From contig NC_090996.1 in assembly GCF_041146395.1 (NCBI RefSeq), positions 27,180,738 through 27,244,737 of the forward strand: a stretch of 64,000 bases of DNA. The letters are read 5' to 3'. Under the pieces are notes generated by a model that worked only from the letters and a program-made list of their open reading frames with translations, was not told the origin of the DNA and ran no database searches. Made by a program: the position numbers and the translations under genes. Shown here piece by piece: positions 34,500 through 47,470 of the stretch; positions within the stretch are counted from its first letter, which is position 1; the number at the start of each line of letters is the position of its first letter. This stretch comes from Eulemur rufifrons. Lineage: Eukaryota; Chordata; Mammalia; Primates; Lemuridae.

Positions 34500-34900
34500 A
34501 GAGATGTTCCTCTCAGAACATCTTGGGACAGCCTTTTATATTATTAAACAGAATCCTTAATATTCCATTATAAAGTATTTGCTTTCATATTATTTCTTCC
34601 AAGTCCCGAGCTGCCTGCCGGGCAGAAAGTCGCTACGAAATATAAGTAGGCATGACTGAGAGGGCCCACCGAAAGATCCCTCTCAAAAGCAGAAACGAGG
34701 CTGCCCCAAAGTCACATTCGCACATTACATTCACAGCCACAGAAAGCACATTTCTGGCAGTTTTAGACAGCCATTTGTACTAGCTTCCAGGCACTGAGTA
34801 TTCAGAAATATTGAAATCCAGTGTCAAAGCAGCAATCAAGAATTATTTAATAGACGTTTGTGACTGGGGTTTTAAAAATGTTATTAAATATTTTCATTTT
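34500..34900. other. Repeat-free block, possible conserved non-coding element
   Basis: No repeat recognised. AT-rich with a short GC core ('gagctgcctgccgggcagaa', which holds the palindrome ctgcctgccgggcag). Homeodomain-like ATTA/TAAT cores are spread through it. Function unknown. Confidence 0.25.
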
Positions 34901-35117
34901 ACTGGACAGGAACATGGACCAGACCTGGCAATCCAATTGCTCTGTGAGTTTTCTATAAACATATCCAGTTAAGGAGAAACCAAAGCGCAGAATGGGAGGT
35001 AAGCCCGGGTTGGAGTCCAAGGAGAACAATAAGGTGAGTGAAGAGTGCAGCGTGAGATATGGGTTACAATATGCAAACCCTGCCCTTGCCAAGTTGGGAA
35101 GAAATGTAAATATTAAA

Positions 35118-35220
35118 TATATTTATCCACATATATGTATGTATATATACACATTTATATATGGAAATGTATGTATGCATATGTATGTTTACATGTGTCT
35201 GTATACACACACACATAAAT
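35118..35220. repeat. TA/TG/CA-rich simple repeat
   Basis: Alternating purine-pyrimidine tatg, tata and (ca)n blocks; a 238-codon open frame that crosses it is not a gene. Confidence 0.8.
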
Positions 35221-35877
35221 TCTTTTGCACAGTCATAATTATAGATGAATCCAGTCAGGTGTCTTGCTCTCAGAAGACTGATTTTTTCTTCCTGACACGC
35301 CCAGAGATATCTTACCTACTTCTGTGGAAACTTCCTCCCTACTCAATGCCGCAAGAAAATGTTTCCCACCTCATTATACTTTTGCGGCTCATCATGACCC
35401 TTAGAAATAATAATGAAGACTTTGATGCTTCATTCCCTCCGATCCCTTGGTCAGCAAACAAGAAGTTGATGACATCCTGTGCTCTCCTTCCTAAGACAGA
35501 GAGGGAGCCTCATGTATCTGAGGATTGTTTCCAAAGAAATTTAAGATACAATTACTCTAATTGGAAGCATCTGGCAGACTTACGCCAAGGTAACCACCGT
35601 GTAACTACTGTTACTATGTGGTCTATCTTGGTTACTAAACAGAGAAGTAAAGTGGATGCAATTCAAATAGAGTCAGTGAAGGTAGAAATGCTCAGTTACA
35701 AATGCTGAGAGGATGCACTAAGTTTCGCTGTGTAGAGGAGACAAAAAACAACTAGAAGAAACTAGACCAGGTTGGTTCATCTTAAAGGAAACACAACACA
35801 GGTAACTGCTTCAAAGCATATTCCAAGGAAGAATAGCACAGACAGGCACTACATGGTCAAATAGTGCCGTTTTGGGG

Positions 35878-35975
35878 AGTACATATCACGTGCCTGACAC
35901 TAGGTAAAGAACTTCTCATGTGCTATTTCCTTTAAACCTCATGTCAACCCTATGCGGTAGCGATGGGGGAACAAT
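35878..35975 (-). repeat. MIR SINE fragment, cut by L1
   Basis: 'cacgtgcctgacactaggta' and 'tcaaccctatgcggtagcga' are MIR in reverse. The copy stops abruptly where the L1 fragment begins. Confidence 0.65.
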
Positions 35976-35979
35976 ATAT

Positions 35980-37240
35980 TTTTAAATCAACTTTTTATTG
36001 CAGAACAGTTTTATATTTACAGAAATATTGCAAAGATATTACAGAGAGTTCCCATCCACTCCAAGTCTGATTTCCCTATTATTAACATATTATCATGGTA
36101 CACTTGTTACAATTAATGAACCAATATTGATAGATAGATAGATAGATAGATATATTACTATTAACTAAAGCCTACACTTTATTTGGGTTTCCTTAGTTTT
36201 TACCTAATGTCCTTTTTTTTTCTTTTTCCTGTTCCAGAATCTCATCCATGTCCAACATTAAATGTAGTCATGTCGCCTTAGGTTTCTCTTGGCTGTGACA
36301 GTTTCTCAGATTGTCCCTGTTTTTGATGACTTTGACAGATTTGAGGAGTGCTGGTCAAGTATCTTGTAGAATGTCCCTCGAATGGAATTTGTCTCATATT
36401 TTTCTCATGATTAGACTCGGGTTATGGGTTTAGGGGATGAAAACCATAGAAATAAAGTGATGTTCTCATCACAACATATCAAAGATACGTAGTATGATGA
36501 CTTATTACCGTTGCTATTACCCTTTATCCCCTGGCTGAAGTATTTGTCAGATTTCTCCTCTATAACATTATTCTATTTTCCACTCTTTAGAAGGAAGTCA
36601 CTATGTGCCGTCAACACCTAATCAGTAAGGAGTTACGTTCTACCTCCTTGAGTGAAGAATATCTACATAAACTGTTTGGAATTCTTCTTCATGGAAGATT
36701 TGCCTCTTCTTCACCATTTATTTATTTACTGAATCATTTATTCATGTCAATGTGGATGCATGCATATGTATTTTATGCTTGGGGTTATAATCCAATACTA
36801 CTTTATTTTGTTTTGTGGCTCAAATTGTTCCAAATGTGGCCATTGCAAACTATTTCCATTGGCTCCTGTGTCCCTTTGACATACCTCCATCATTTTTAGT
36901 TTTTAGAGCACTTCTTCACTTTCTGGTAATACAAAGTTCTCCATGTTCATCTTGTATATTTTATATCCCAATCCAAGAATGATCTATTTATTCAAGGAGC
37001 CAGATTCACTTTATCGGAAAATGGTATTAGAAACCAAGATCTGGGTGCTGGGAGTGCTCATTGCTTCTACTCCCTCTCACCTGGCAGAGTTAGTATACAT
37101 GTGCATACTAACATGTGTATACACACACATTTATAACCATCCATATCTACATGAACCTAGGCATGAATTCATCCCAATGTCTCCAACTCTGATCATTGCC
37201 AAATGAATCATTCCAGCCTCCTCTTCCCTGGTTATCTTTA
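35980..37240. mobile_element. L1M-type LINE, non-coding region
   Basis: A 1.2-kb stretch with 'ttctcttggctgtgacagtt', 'gaggagtgctggtcaagtat', 'tttctcatgattagactcgg' and 'tgttccaaatgtggccattg', the order of an old L1 untranslated segment. It includes the GATA microsatellite at 36128-36152. Confidence 0.65.
36128..36152. repeat. (GATA)n microsatellite
   Basis: Six gata units within the L1 fragment; likely length-variable. Confidence 0.95.
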
Positions 37241-37499
37241 ATCTCCCACCCCAACAATGATAAACCTGGCCCCCACCATCCACCATCCATTTAGTTAATC
37301 GTTCAATTCCAGTATATATTTATATCAATATCAGAATTGTTAACCGATTTCCCCAAAGGACACAACCTTATCAACTAGAAGATATGAACTATGTGTTTTT
37401 CAAGTTACTAATATGTTTTCCTCTCCCATCTTCCTGAGTACATGAGCTTCACTCTGGATGGCCCAGGGCTTCCAATAATCCAATAAATTAGGATGTATT

Positions 37500-37805
37500 A
37501 CAGAAGTAACACAAAGAAAAATGATGATTTTGATAATAGTGATGAAGAAAGTGAAGACACAGTCATATACATAATAAACATTTACAGAGGCGTTATAGGG
37601 TACCAGACACTATTCCATGTAACTAATCTAATTATCCTAGGAATCTGTATGAGATACTATTATGAATCCCATTTTGTAGAGGATGAAACCAAGGCACAGA
37701 GAGGTTTGGCCCAAAGTTACATCACTTGAAAGTGGGAGAAGGCATTCTTTGAACCTGGCAGTCTGAGTCTAGAATCTGTGGTCTTAGGCACTTCCCTATT
37801 GCCTC
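37500..37805 (-). repeat. MIR SINE
   Basis: Long reverse copy: 'gggtaccagacactattcca', 'ccattttgtagaggatgaaa', 'gcacagagaggtttggccca', 'gaacctggcagtctgagtct'. Confidence 0.85.
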
Positions 37806-38524
37806 TGAGAAAGTTAATATTCAAATTTCTAACATTCAAAACTGATTTTGCAGCCAGACAAAAATACGATTTTAAGTCACACTATTGTCTTTGTAAGAGG
37901 TTTTCTCCCCCTGAATTCCTGTATCTCCAAATCTTCAGCATATTAAGGACCAGACTTGGCTGGCCAGACCACAGAGCTCTTACAAGGTGAACCAGGGAGG
38001 AAAAGGGATGGGATGTCTGACTCCTCCAATGCTGGGGGATCGTGAGAAGGGTAAAAAAAAGAGAGACATGAGAAAGACTAAGATCATGTCGCCCAACTTT
38101 CTCTCTTTGGGCTTTAGACTCAGGGTTGGGAAGGAAGGTTGGGCGAGTCGAGGGACATGTAGGGGGCTCTTGTCCTGTGCCCCTGTTTGGGTCTCTGGCA
38201 GGAGCGTACAGTGTAGAAGGTCTGAGCTGTCACAGGGTAGCTGAGCCAGTTGAGAAACAGAGTGGTACGATCTGACCAGAAGACTGTCCACTTGGCACTG
38301 CCCAATGACTCGTAGATACCAGCTATGGAGAGCTGGGGTCTTCCCACAGAAACTGCCACTGTGGGACAATGAGTCCTATGCAGTCGTGTGGAGTGAATTT
38401 CCTTCCACTTCATTCTATCTCCTCTCTCTCCTAAGAAGATGGTTATCACAGGCCAACTCAGACAAAAGTCATATTCTCAGAAAGGCCAAATAAAAAGGCA
38501 CATTAACCATGTAAAAACATTTAA

Positions 38525-38690
38525 CCTTCGTTTCTCTAAGTATAGCAGCCCATTTTACAGATAAGAAAACCAAATCTCAGAGAGGTTGAGTGGCTTTCCC
38601 AGAGTCACACAGCATGACAGTATCAGGATTGGATCCCAGATTTGTCTGATGGCAAAATTGGTGTTTCCTTTACCAGGCCAGGCTACCCCT
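38525..38690 (-). repeat. MIR SINE
   Basis: 'cccattttacagataagaaa', 'tctcagagaggttgagtggc' and 'gattggatcccagatttgtc'. Confidence 0.85.
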
Positions 38691-39054
38691 AGCACAGATC
38701 AGGAAGAGACTGGAGGCGAGAGAGACCTTTCTGTCTTGAGTATAAGACCTTCTTTCTTCCTTCAGAGTTTCCCAGTCAGATGAGAAAAGCCTTGGCCAAA
38801 TCTATGGCTTTTTATTTCTTCTCTTATCCAGAGAAAAGAACATACTGCTATGTCCAGAGGAGAAGCAGACCTCCCCGATCCTGCCAATACCCTGCTTCCT
38901 GGGAAATCACCTGTGCCCTTGACTCTCCAATGTGGTTTATCCGTCCATTCTTCCTCACATATTTTAGCGTCTTTGATGTTCCAGACATTGTACTTAGTGT
39001 ACAAGCCCTAGCTCTTAAACCACTTACTAACTAGAGAATCTCGTACATTTCCAA

Positions 39055-39260
39055 AGCTTTCTCTTTTTTTATCATAAATATTGCCTTTTTAATCATTTCT
39101 AAGTGTACAGTTAAGGTAGCATTAATTACATTCACCATGTTGTGTGACCATCACCACTATTTCCAAAACGTTTTCATTGCCCTAAACAGAAACTATGTTC
39201 CCACTAAGCAATAAATTCCCATTCCCTCCTCTCCCCAGACCCTGGTAACCAAAGCTCTCA
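39055..39260. mobile_element. L1M-type LINE fragment
   Basis: 'ctaagtgtacagttaaggta', 'gtgaccatcaccactatttc' and 'gaccctggtaaccaa' follow the L1 3' UTR segment that usually reads 'aagtgtacaattcagtgg'. Confidence 0.65.
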
Positions 39261-39424
39261 ACACTCCAGAGGGATCATGGTTTTGCCTGACCGGTGAGGC
39301 ATGTTGGTCCTGCCCAGGGTCCTCCCTCACCCCCACTCTTTCCAACACATTTTCTGTGCCATGGGATGCATTTTCAGGGGTCCCTCTGTCCACAGACAGC
39401 ACTATCCAGAATAATAACACAATG

Positions 39425-39650
39425 AACTCACAATGGGGGTTTGAGTTAGTCAGTTTGGGATTCAAATTCTGGCTTTTCCATTTACCAACAGCATCTTTGG
39501 GTGTGTCATAAAGTCTTTATGAGCCTTGGTCTTCTAAACTCCAAATTGGAGACCATAACTTGCTCATAAGGTCACTGTGAGATTCAAAGATATCACATGC
39601 CCCATGCTTAGCACTGCACCTGAAACATAGTAAACACCCAACATATGGTA
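39425..39650 (+). repeat. MIR SINE
   Basis: 'gggattcaaattctggcttt', 'aaggtcactgtgagattcaa', and tail 'tagcactgcacctgaaacat'. Confidence 0.8.
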
Positions 39651-40858
39651 GCTAAATCTTCATTGCCTAGATTATCCCAGGACACCAAGACAACACAATG
39701 GGGTGGCCTGAGAAGAGGGTGTTAGGTTTCTATGAGGTCCTCTCTGAGTTCAGAAGTCTTGGATATATTCCAGATTGTTCAGTTGTCTCAAAACTTGACC
39801 AATGAGAGGGGAGGGGCAGGAGATGTCCCTGAAGGGGCCAAATGTACCGGTGATTCTCGTAACAACAAAAAAAGGAGACCAGGCTTTCAGAAAAACAGAA
39901 CAGAGCTCTGGCTTTTAGCTCTGTTTTCTGTCTAACCTTTCCAAATCTTTATGCCAACATCCTTTTAAAGGGGAAACCTGAAAATTATAGTTTGAAATAC
40001 CATGTAGATTTTTCTCTGGCTACAAGCAAGGGAAAAATATCCAATCCAACTCAAAATTACCCTGAATTTGTCAAAAGAGAACATAGCAGGATAGGCTCAC
40101 ACCGGAAGAGGTTTATGTAGAAAGAGAATTAAAATCTTATTGAATCTTGGTGGCAGAGGGACCAGCAGGAATTTGCAGTGAAGGAAAAAAAAATGCACAC
40201 GTATGATTGTAAAACCTTTGGCAAATCAGGCATCTGTGTTACACAAGCATTTGTATCTTTAAGCATACAGACATTTTAAAAAAAATTTCGACCACTGAGG
40301 ATAGGAATATTTTAAAACTAGAGTTGTGAAATATTTATTTCATGCTCATTTTGGCCAGTTTTTATGCAGGCCCTGGGGGAGACTGATTCATTTCAAAGGC
40401 TTGGGCTGTGTCCCAAGGAGATACCAGTCGATGGTGGAAGGCAGATTAGCACCGTGGCAGGAGAGGTGGAGGTCAGCATGCAACCAGCCTGGTTAGTGCT
40501 GTGACACAGCAAAGCAGAGGTGCCTGCCACAGCACAAGAGAGGGCCACCTAACCCTTTAGAAGGTAGGGGACCTTCTTCATCCACATTCTGAAAAACAGA
40601 GTCTCAAAGATGGCAGAAAGAAGAGGAGGACTTCCATTTTAATTTGAAGTAGCACCGTGTGTGTGTCCAAGAAACTACGGTGTATTTGTTATCACTCTGG
40701 AAACAGAACATCCCTCGGGCACTTTAACTTTCATCGCTATAGATACCAAAGGTGGTTTTATGCCCACAGCATCTATTTCATGAGATACTACTAACAGGGG
40801 ACATGAGCCCCTCTGCTCAACAGCCCCGGAGTGCTACGGCTGCTCAGTTTCTTCTCCT

Positions 40859-40880
40859 CCCCCCCCCCCCCCCTCCCCCC
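40859..40880. repeat. Poly-C tract
   Basis: Twenty-two bases with a single T interruption; G-rich on the SHISA9 transcript strand and therefore able to form a G-quadruplex. Exact length may be a sequencing artefact. Confidence 0.9.
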
Positions 40881-41231
40881 GCTCCTGCTCCCTCTGCATC
40901 CTCTTCCCAATTTTTCCTATCTCGTAGTCCCTTTGTCCTCCGTCATTGTCAGTCTGTTTTATCAGCCACACAGGGAGCAGCAGCTTTCTTTGTTTCCAGT
41001 CCTAATGGGTTGTGGGATTAGAAACCAGATACTCCAGTTTGTTAGAATAAATTGTAAAGTAACAATTAACCATATGTAAAAATACTATTTGCTTCTGCAA
41101 AATGCTCTCCTTTATGGTTTTCCAAAACTAACTCCGAACCGCCTTTCGGGGCTCAGCTGAGGACACCATGTCCTCCAAGGGACCTTGCTAACCTTCATCC
41201 CCTCACTAAATACTCCCGTAGCTCCCTGAAT

Positions 41232-41695
41232 CAGCCTGCTCGGGCTAACGTTAACAAAGTACCACAAACCGAGTAGCTTAAACAACAGAAATGTACTGGT
41301 CTCGAAGTTCTGGAGGCTAGAAGTCCAAGGTCAGGGTGTTGGCAGAGTTACTTCCCTCTGAGGGTGGTGAGGGAGAATGTGTTCCATGACTCTGTACTGG
41401 TTTTTGAGTGTTAGCTGGGCAATCTCTGGCATTCCTTAGCTTGCAGATCTCTGCTTTTATCTTCACAAGGCATCCTCGCTATGTGTGTCTGTATCCAAAT
41501 CTTCCCCACTCCCTTTTTTTCTTAATAAGGACAACAGTCATATTGGATTAGGGGCCCACTCTACTCCACTATGACTTCATCTCAACTAATTGCGTTTGCA
41601 GTGACTTTATTCCCAACGAAGGTCACAGTCTGAGGTCCTGGGGCTAGGACTTCAACATATAAATTTGAAAAAGACACAATCCAATTTATAACACT
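41232..41695 (-). mobile_element. ERVL-MaLR (MLT1-class) solo LTR
   Basis: 'caaagtaccacaaaccgagt', 'ttctggaggctagaagtcca', 'tcatattggattaggggccc' and 'ggacttcaacatataaattt' in order. Full length or nearly so, with no internal retroviral sequence beside it. Confidence 0.85.
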
Positions 41696-41769
41696 CCTTT
41701 CACTTCCTTTCCCACAAGAACACTTTTATTTCTTTTCAATTCCTGCTTTCCCCACACTTTTTGAGGCCA

Positions 41770-41840
41770 GGGAATATGTTCATCTCCTTCACCACTGCAT
41801 TTCCAGTGCCTAGCCTAGCTCCTTTCGTGGATCTAAATTC
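41770..41840 (+). mobile_element. L2 LINE 3' end fragment
   Basis: 'gggaatatgttcatctcctt' then 'tttccagtgcctagcctagc' match the L2 tail. A worn MIR-like scrap ('ctattatgtaacaggcagca') follows at about 41885. Confidence 0.5.
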
Positions 41841-42324
41841 CACTGCAGGAAAGGAAGAGAAATAAAGAGAACGTTTTTCAGTCACCTATTATGTAACAGG
41901 CAGCACGCAAGGTGCTTTACCTCAAAGGTAGACATTGCTCAAAGAAAAATGTCTTGGCTTAGCAATAGCCATTTTGGTTGTTCTGATATTAATATTTGTG
42001 GGGTTTTTTTTTTCTTTTTGGAAAGTGTGTGCAGTGGGTAAGTGTTTTGTTTGTAGATCATTTGATGCCTGGGACAGCAAATGACAATAAAAAAGGAAAG
42101 CAATATATCAAATGAAAAAAACTGGCCTTAGCTTACCCCTAAATAAGGATACTACACTGATCAGGTAATGACCCAGCACACTCCCCCATGGATGGAGAAT
42201 GCAGTGTACAAAGATTAGAGGCAATAGCTGTTTCCATTTGGGACATGCCTTAATGTAATCCCTTCTATACCAAATTCCTAAAAAATGCTGATCAAGATAT
42301 AAAAAATAATCCTTAAAGTACATA

Positions 42325-43062
42325 AATAAAACCACAATGAGTTATCATTACATATCTATCAGAATAGCAAAAAACAAAACCAAGCAAAACCAAAAACACA
42401 AATCCGACAATGCCAAGTCCTGGAGAGGATATGGAGCAAGTGAAATTCTTATGTATTGCTGGTAGGAATGCAAAATGGTACCACAGTTTTGGAAAAATCG
42501 TTTCTTTTAAAGTTAAACATATACTTACACTACGATCCTATAATCCCAATCCCAGGTATTTAACCAAGAGAAATGAAAACTTACACAAAAACCTGTATAC
42601 AAATGTTTAAAGTGGGTTTACTCATAATCACCAAAAACTGAGCACAATCCAAATGTCCTTCAATTGGTGAACTGATATACCAACAATGGTACGTCCATAC
42701 AACAAAATGCCACTCAGGAATAAAAAGCAACATACTATTAATACATGCGTTAGGTTAAGTGAAAGAAGCCAGCTCAAAGTGCCACATACTATCTCATTCC
42801 ATTTACGTGACATTCTAGAAAAGGTAAGGCTGTCGAAACAGAAAACAGAGGAGTGGTTGCCAGGTGTTGGGATAAGGCCACGGCCACACAGGGGCAGCCC
42901 AAGGGGATTTAGGGGTGGGTGAGGATCTGGGGTGATTTTGTGTCTTGCTTGCAGTGGTTGTGACAGGACTCAGTGCATTTGTCAAAACTCATAGAGCTGT
43001 TCACCAAAAAGAGTGAATTTTACTGTATGTAAATTATAAAGTAAATTTAAAAGATTTAGAAA
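42325..43062 (+). mobile_element. L1M-type LINE 3' end
   Basis: Starts in the ORF2 end ('ccaagtcctggagaggatat', 'tgctggtaggaatgcaaaat') and runs through 'aaatgtccttcaattggtga', 'aaatgccactcaggaataaa' to the 3' UTR ('gagtggttgccaggtgttgg', 'actgtatgtaaattataaag'). Confidence 0.85.
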
Positions 43063-43905
43063 ATACAGGTAAAGGCATCACCCTGCTTAGAAACACAGGA
43101 TACTGCCAGTATTCCAAAAACTGCAAGGAATCTCTGAAATATGGACCTACGTGGGATTACATTAAAAAGAGAATCACAGCCCAGGATCTAAGGCAGAAAG
43201 TACAGTGACAAATTATGGGTTCAAACATCCCTGAGGTGGTGGATTCTGGAAATAAAAAGGGGTGAGGGCAGAGCATTGCCAGGTTACTAGTTGTGTGCTG
43301 CAGTGGAAGTAGGCAGGTGAGTACACCCAAAACCATCCTGCCTCTCCCCAGACCCTCTCAATTGGCTTCTCAATTCAACTACCATGACTGAGGGTTCTCG
43401 GATTGGAGGGGCAGAACAGGCCTCACGGTAGATGAGGGTGCTCAGCAAGAATCACGGTCACCCGCAAGACCATCTGCCCACGCATCCCACTGAGTGACAA
43501 ACCCCGTTCGTCACCCACATTTTCTGCATAGACTGTGGATAAGAAACTGCAGGTAACAGTAGGTCCTGTCCATCCCTTCCCCAAGAGACAGTGCTAACAG
43601 ATAGGATAGAGTCTCACAAGGAATCGCAATCCCAAAGTTTAGCACCCAACCCACAGTCACCAAAGGCAATGCCAACGCCATCAAATAGGAAAGATAAACT
43701 CAAAAAAGCGGAAGAACTTAATTCCACAGAAACAGAGCCAAATAGAGCAATTAGATCAAGACCTTAAAATAGATGTAATTAATGTCCTCAGAGGGATGAG
43801 AGGATACGGCAAACAGGAAATAAGAATAGTTATGGGGGAAAGAAAGACCCAAACAGTTATTCCAAAAAGGAAAACATAGTTATGGAAACCAAGATGAGAA
43901 ACTTC
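43063..43905 (+). mobile_element. Probable L1/HAL1-type 5' fragment
   Basis: 'gatgtaattaatgtcctcag' and 'agagggatgagaggatacgg' resemble the start of ORF1 in old L1 or HAL1. The first 500 bases are less certain. Confidence 0.4.
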
Positions 43906-44214
43906 ATAGGGATTTAACTATCTATCTGGAGGATTCAGGGAAGGCTTCCTTGAATCTCCACGCTCTCAGTTGGGGGATCATTCCTGTTAGGAAAAACTGC
44001 CAAGGATGCAGGTAAAGAACCATGAAAAAGTACTTTATGGTTTTCAAGGAGCCCTAAGAAACCCAGTGAAGCTGGAGCAGCAAGGGGAAGAGTTGTTTTT
44101 CACAAGGCTTCAGTTACTAGCACTAGCCATCGATTACTTTGCAGTGAAACTGTCCAAGTTTGAACTGTTAAAGTGTTTCATTTTACTCCTTACCATCTAA
44201 TCCCATCTGTGGTA

Positions 44215-44760
44215 GACCATATTTTCCAAACATGGCCACCACAATGTCTCCCCCATCACATGCACTTTTTAACCACGTGATATTGACATTTCTTCCACCC
44301 AGTGGTGGGGGTCTCTGTCCCCTCTTGTTAAACCTGGGCAGATTTTTGTGACTGCCTCTACCAACACAGTATGGCGGAAGTGATGCTCTGTGAATTCTAT
44401 GGCTAGGTCATAAACTGTCAGGCCATTCTGCTTGCTTTCTTGGGACTCAGCCGCCATGCTGCGAGGAAGCCCAGGATACATGAAGAGCCACATGTGGATG
44501 TTCCAGCTGACAGCACTAGCTGAGGTTCCCACTGACAACCAGCATCCGTTGTCAGACATGAGTGAAGGAACTCCAAGACGACTTCTGCCCAAGTCACAGG
44601 AGTGCAACTGCATGAGAGACCCTGAGTGGGAACTTCCCAGATGAACAGAATCAACCCCAAGAACTATGGAAGATAAAAACGTGATTGTTTGTTTGTTTTA
44701 AGCTACTAGGTTGTGGGGTGATTCGGTACATACCAATAGATACCAGGAAAACATCTTAGT
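44215..44760 (+). mobile_element. ERVL-MaLR-type solo LTR
   Basis: 'gactcagccgccatgctgcg', 'gaggaagcccaggatacatg', 'gctgaggttcccactgacaa' and the end 'taagctactaggttgtgggg'. Small open frames inside (e.g. 44269-44613) are not genes. Confidence 0.7.
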
Positions 44761-45059
44761 TTATAAATTTGAAATACTAGATTTTTTTTTAGAATAAGCT
44801 CTACTTCCAACTTTAAGAGAAATCAAATGAGATGAAATGTAACCCACAATCCCAACATTTACTACAACTGGGGCCATCAGAGGAAAAACAGGACCCTCCT
44901 ACCCTTGACTCAGTGTCATACACTCACCCAGCACCACCAGCAGTCGTGGGTAGGCTGAGACCTGCGTGAAAGTTAAGGGAGGGAAAGTGACATGCACAGA
45001 GAACCAGAGGGGAGACGGAAGGTTCTTCTCTCAGCTGAATATTCCTACACCACTGAGAA

Positions 45060-45220
45060 AGAGGATGGCTGTATACAATGAGCTCCAGACTTGCAGTTTT
45101 GGCTGTGTGACCTCAGGTATATGACTTTACCTCTCTGATGCCACCATTTCCTCACCTATAAGAAAAATGACATTTATTTTGTAAGGACTGCCTATCCTCA
45201 AAAATATCTGGTGGCAATGA
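45060..45220 (+). repeat. MIR SINE fragment
   Basis: 'ggctgtgtgacctcaggtat', 'gactttacctctctgatgcc' and 'cctcacctataagaaaaatg'. Confidence 0.7.
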
Positions 45221-45479
45221 ATCCAGAAGGGTAAAGAAATGAGAAATATTAAGTCAAGTTTAAGTAAAACTTATGATCAGAACTTGGGATACCCCAAACA
45301 CAATCATTTTCTTCATATATTTTCCCCAAGTTTGCTAGGTGGTCTAGCACTATGTAGCGTCGAGTAACCATTGCCTGCGGTGGCATTTCCTGCCTCCCCA
45401 CGTCAGCCTCTGAGCACCGATGGCAGTTGTGCACTATGCTTATTGCTGCTAGCACAGGACAAGGCTTTTGCTGAATTCC

Positions 45480-46365
45480 CACCTGATGTCACTCCTCAGT
45501 CTTTGCTGGTTCCCTTAGAGCAATTCTAAATGAAGTATGAATCCCTGCCCTTCCCATCCCCCAACACACACATCTCAAGGATATTTTCAATTTGTGTCCT
45601 TTTGAGTCTCCTTTCAAAACAGTTTGCAAATTCATCCCCTCTTTAGACCAAGCCACTATTGTCTCCTATCTGGACCTCCGGTTGACATGTCCCTGTTCCT
45701 CCCACCCATTTCCAATCCATTAACCACCTACAAGTCAGGGTAATCTATAATGTCCCCACGCTATCGCCTCACTCCCCTGCTTAAAACCCTTTGACTAATT
45801 CCCACTGCACTTTAGAGTAAAATCTAAATCCACTCTATGTATCACAAGGTACCGCATGATCCAGCACCTCCCACCTCTCCAGACACATGGCGCTACCTTC
45901 CTGGTGATGTCTACCCCCCGGAAATCTGAGCCTTCATTTCAACCCTCAAACACACGTTACTTGGGGAAAATAGGGTGGCTCAGAGCCTTCACATGCATGC
46001 TTCCCTTTTCCTAAAATGTTCTCTGTTCTCCTGATTTCTCATTCATCTGTTTGGATTCTGCTTATATCTATTTTTTTAGGAAAGACTGTCTTGAACCTCA
46101 CCACTCATGTCAATCTGGCCCTCCCACAATAGTGAGTATGAAAACAATTGTTATTATAATAACTACTATAAAAACCACAAAAATAATGGTAACAGTAACA
46201 CCGCCCTTTACTTTTCCTCCATAGTCATAGTTTATAAAAATGTATTTATCCACATGATTATTTAATTGAAACCCATCTTCCTCACCGGATGTGCACTAAC
46301 CATGTCTGTTTTGCTCACTGGTTTAATGCCAGTACTCAGCACATCTAGCCCACGGTCCCTGCTCA
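45480..46365 (+). mobile_element. L2 LINE 3' region
   Basis: 'cacctacaagtcagggtaat', 'acagagtaaaatctaaatcc'-like segment near 45810, 'tgatccagcacctcccacct', and the 3' segment ending 'ctcagcacatctagcccacg'. A small insert or gap near 46140-46200 is A-rich. Confidence 0.75.
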
Positions 46366-46539
46366 GGACATGTTTTCAGATGAGAAAAATCAGTGAATCT
46401 GGAGCGAATCTTCACTTTTCCCAGCCCCATCCTCATTCCCAGAGGATCATCTCTAGAACCAAGGCCAGGAGGCGTGTGTATTTAAGAGGGGATTTCCCCT
46501 CAATGACATGAAAAGGAAAGGAACAAGGGTGTGGGTGTT

Positions 46540-46745
46540 CCTGGGTGTGTGTCCTTTTAGTAGCTATATGACTTTGTGCGATTTTTTTTAACATTTCTAA
46601 TTCTCTTTTTCATCAGCTATAAAATAGTGATAGTCATAGCATCAATCTTATAATGGTGTTGTGAGGGTAAAGTAAGATAACCAAGTAAAGATGTGTATGC
46701 CTCACGTAGACTTAGCACTCAGTAGGTATTAGGGAGACATTATTG
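46540..46745 (+). repeat. MIR SINE
   Basis: 'agctatatgactttgtgcga', 'gttgtgagggtaaagtaaga' and 'cacgtagacttagcactcag'. Confidence 0.75.
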
Positions 46746-47354
46746 GTGTAGACTATTTGGCCACTCAAAGCCTTCAACCTCAATGCCTGAGATAGGAAGA
46801 AAGTTTGCTTCGATTCTCAGACCACCTTATGTTTAATACCAGGCCTTTCTAGAATTGTGGATATTACTACTGAATAAGGCATCAAAAAGAAGCCAACTGG
46901 CCTTTGAGAAATTGGACCTGGACATAGACCGAGCTGGCTAACGTATGTCTGGACACCGGCCCTCCATCTCCTGCTCTCTGGGCAATATTCCTGCGCCCAA
47001 GTGTGGCTTCCCTCTAAAGCCTCGCAGACCCGAGGCTGGAGGCTGGCTCCTCGGTTTCACGTGCCCAGGTCCCTGGCATGGCAGCGGTAGGGGAGTGGGT
47101 GTTGTCTGTGTGGCTGGGCGCGGAGAGGACTCTCCCAGCATCTCGGAGCTTGGTGCCTCTGCCAAGTCGCCAAGTGGTTAAATGTTGAGGGCTGCAAATG
47201 AGGCTCATCTGTCCGTCGTGGGCGGGCTCCAGCTCCATCTGCTGTGTCAGGAGCGCGGAGAGCAATTGCAGGAAGCCGCTTGTAACACGTGGGGCCCAAG
47301 ATGGGAGGCAGAAGCTTCGTCAGGAGATAGTAGAACTGTGAACCTGAAAACTCT

Positions 47355-47470
47355 CTCAGGCCCTTGCAAAGTTTTACAGATGAAACAAGAAAAACAAACA
47401 CAAAGACCCAGAGAAGGGGTGGGTTTGCCCATGGCCACCCAGCCAATTGCCAGAATGCGCTCACCTGCCC
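47355..47470 (-). repeat. MIR SINE fragment
   Basis: 'gttttacagatgaaacaaga' and 'agacccagagaaggggtggg', then 'ccatggccacccagcc'. Confidence 0.55.

Noticed and set aside
34992..35708. 238-codon plus-strand frame
   Set aside because: Crosses a TA/TG/CA simple repeat and shows no protein signature.
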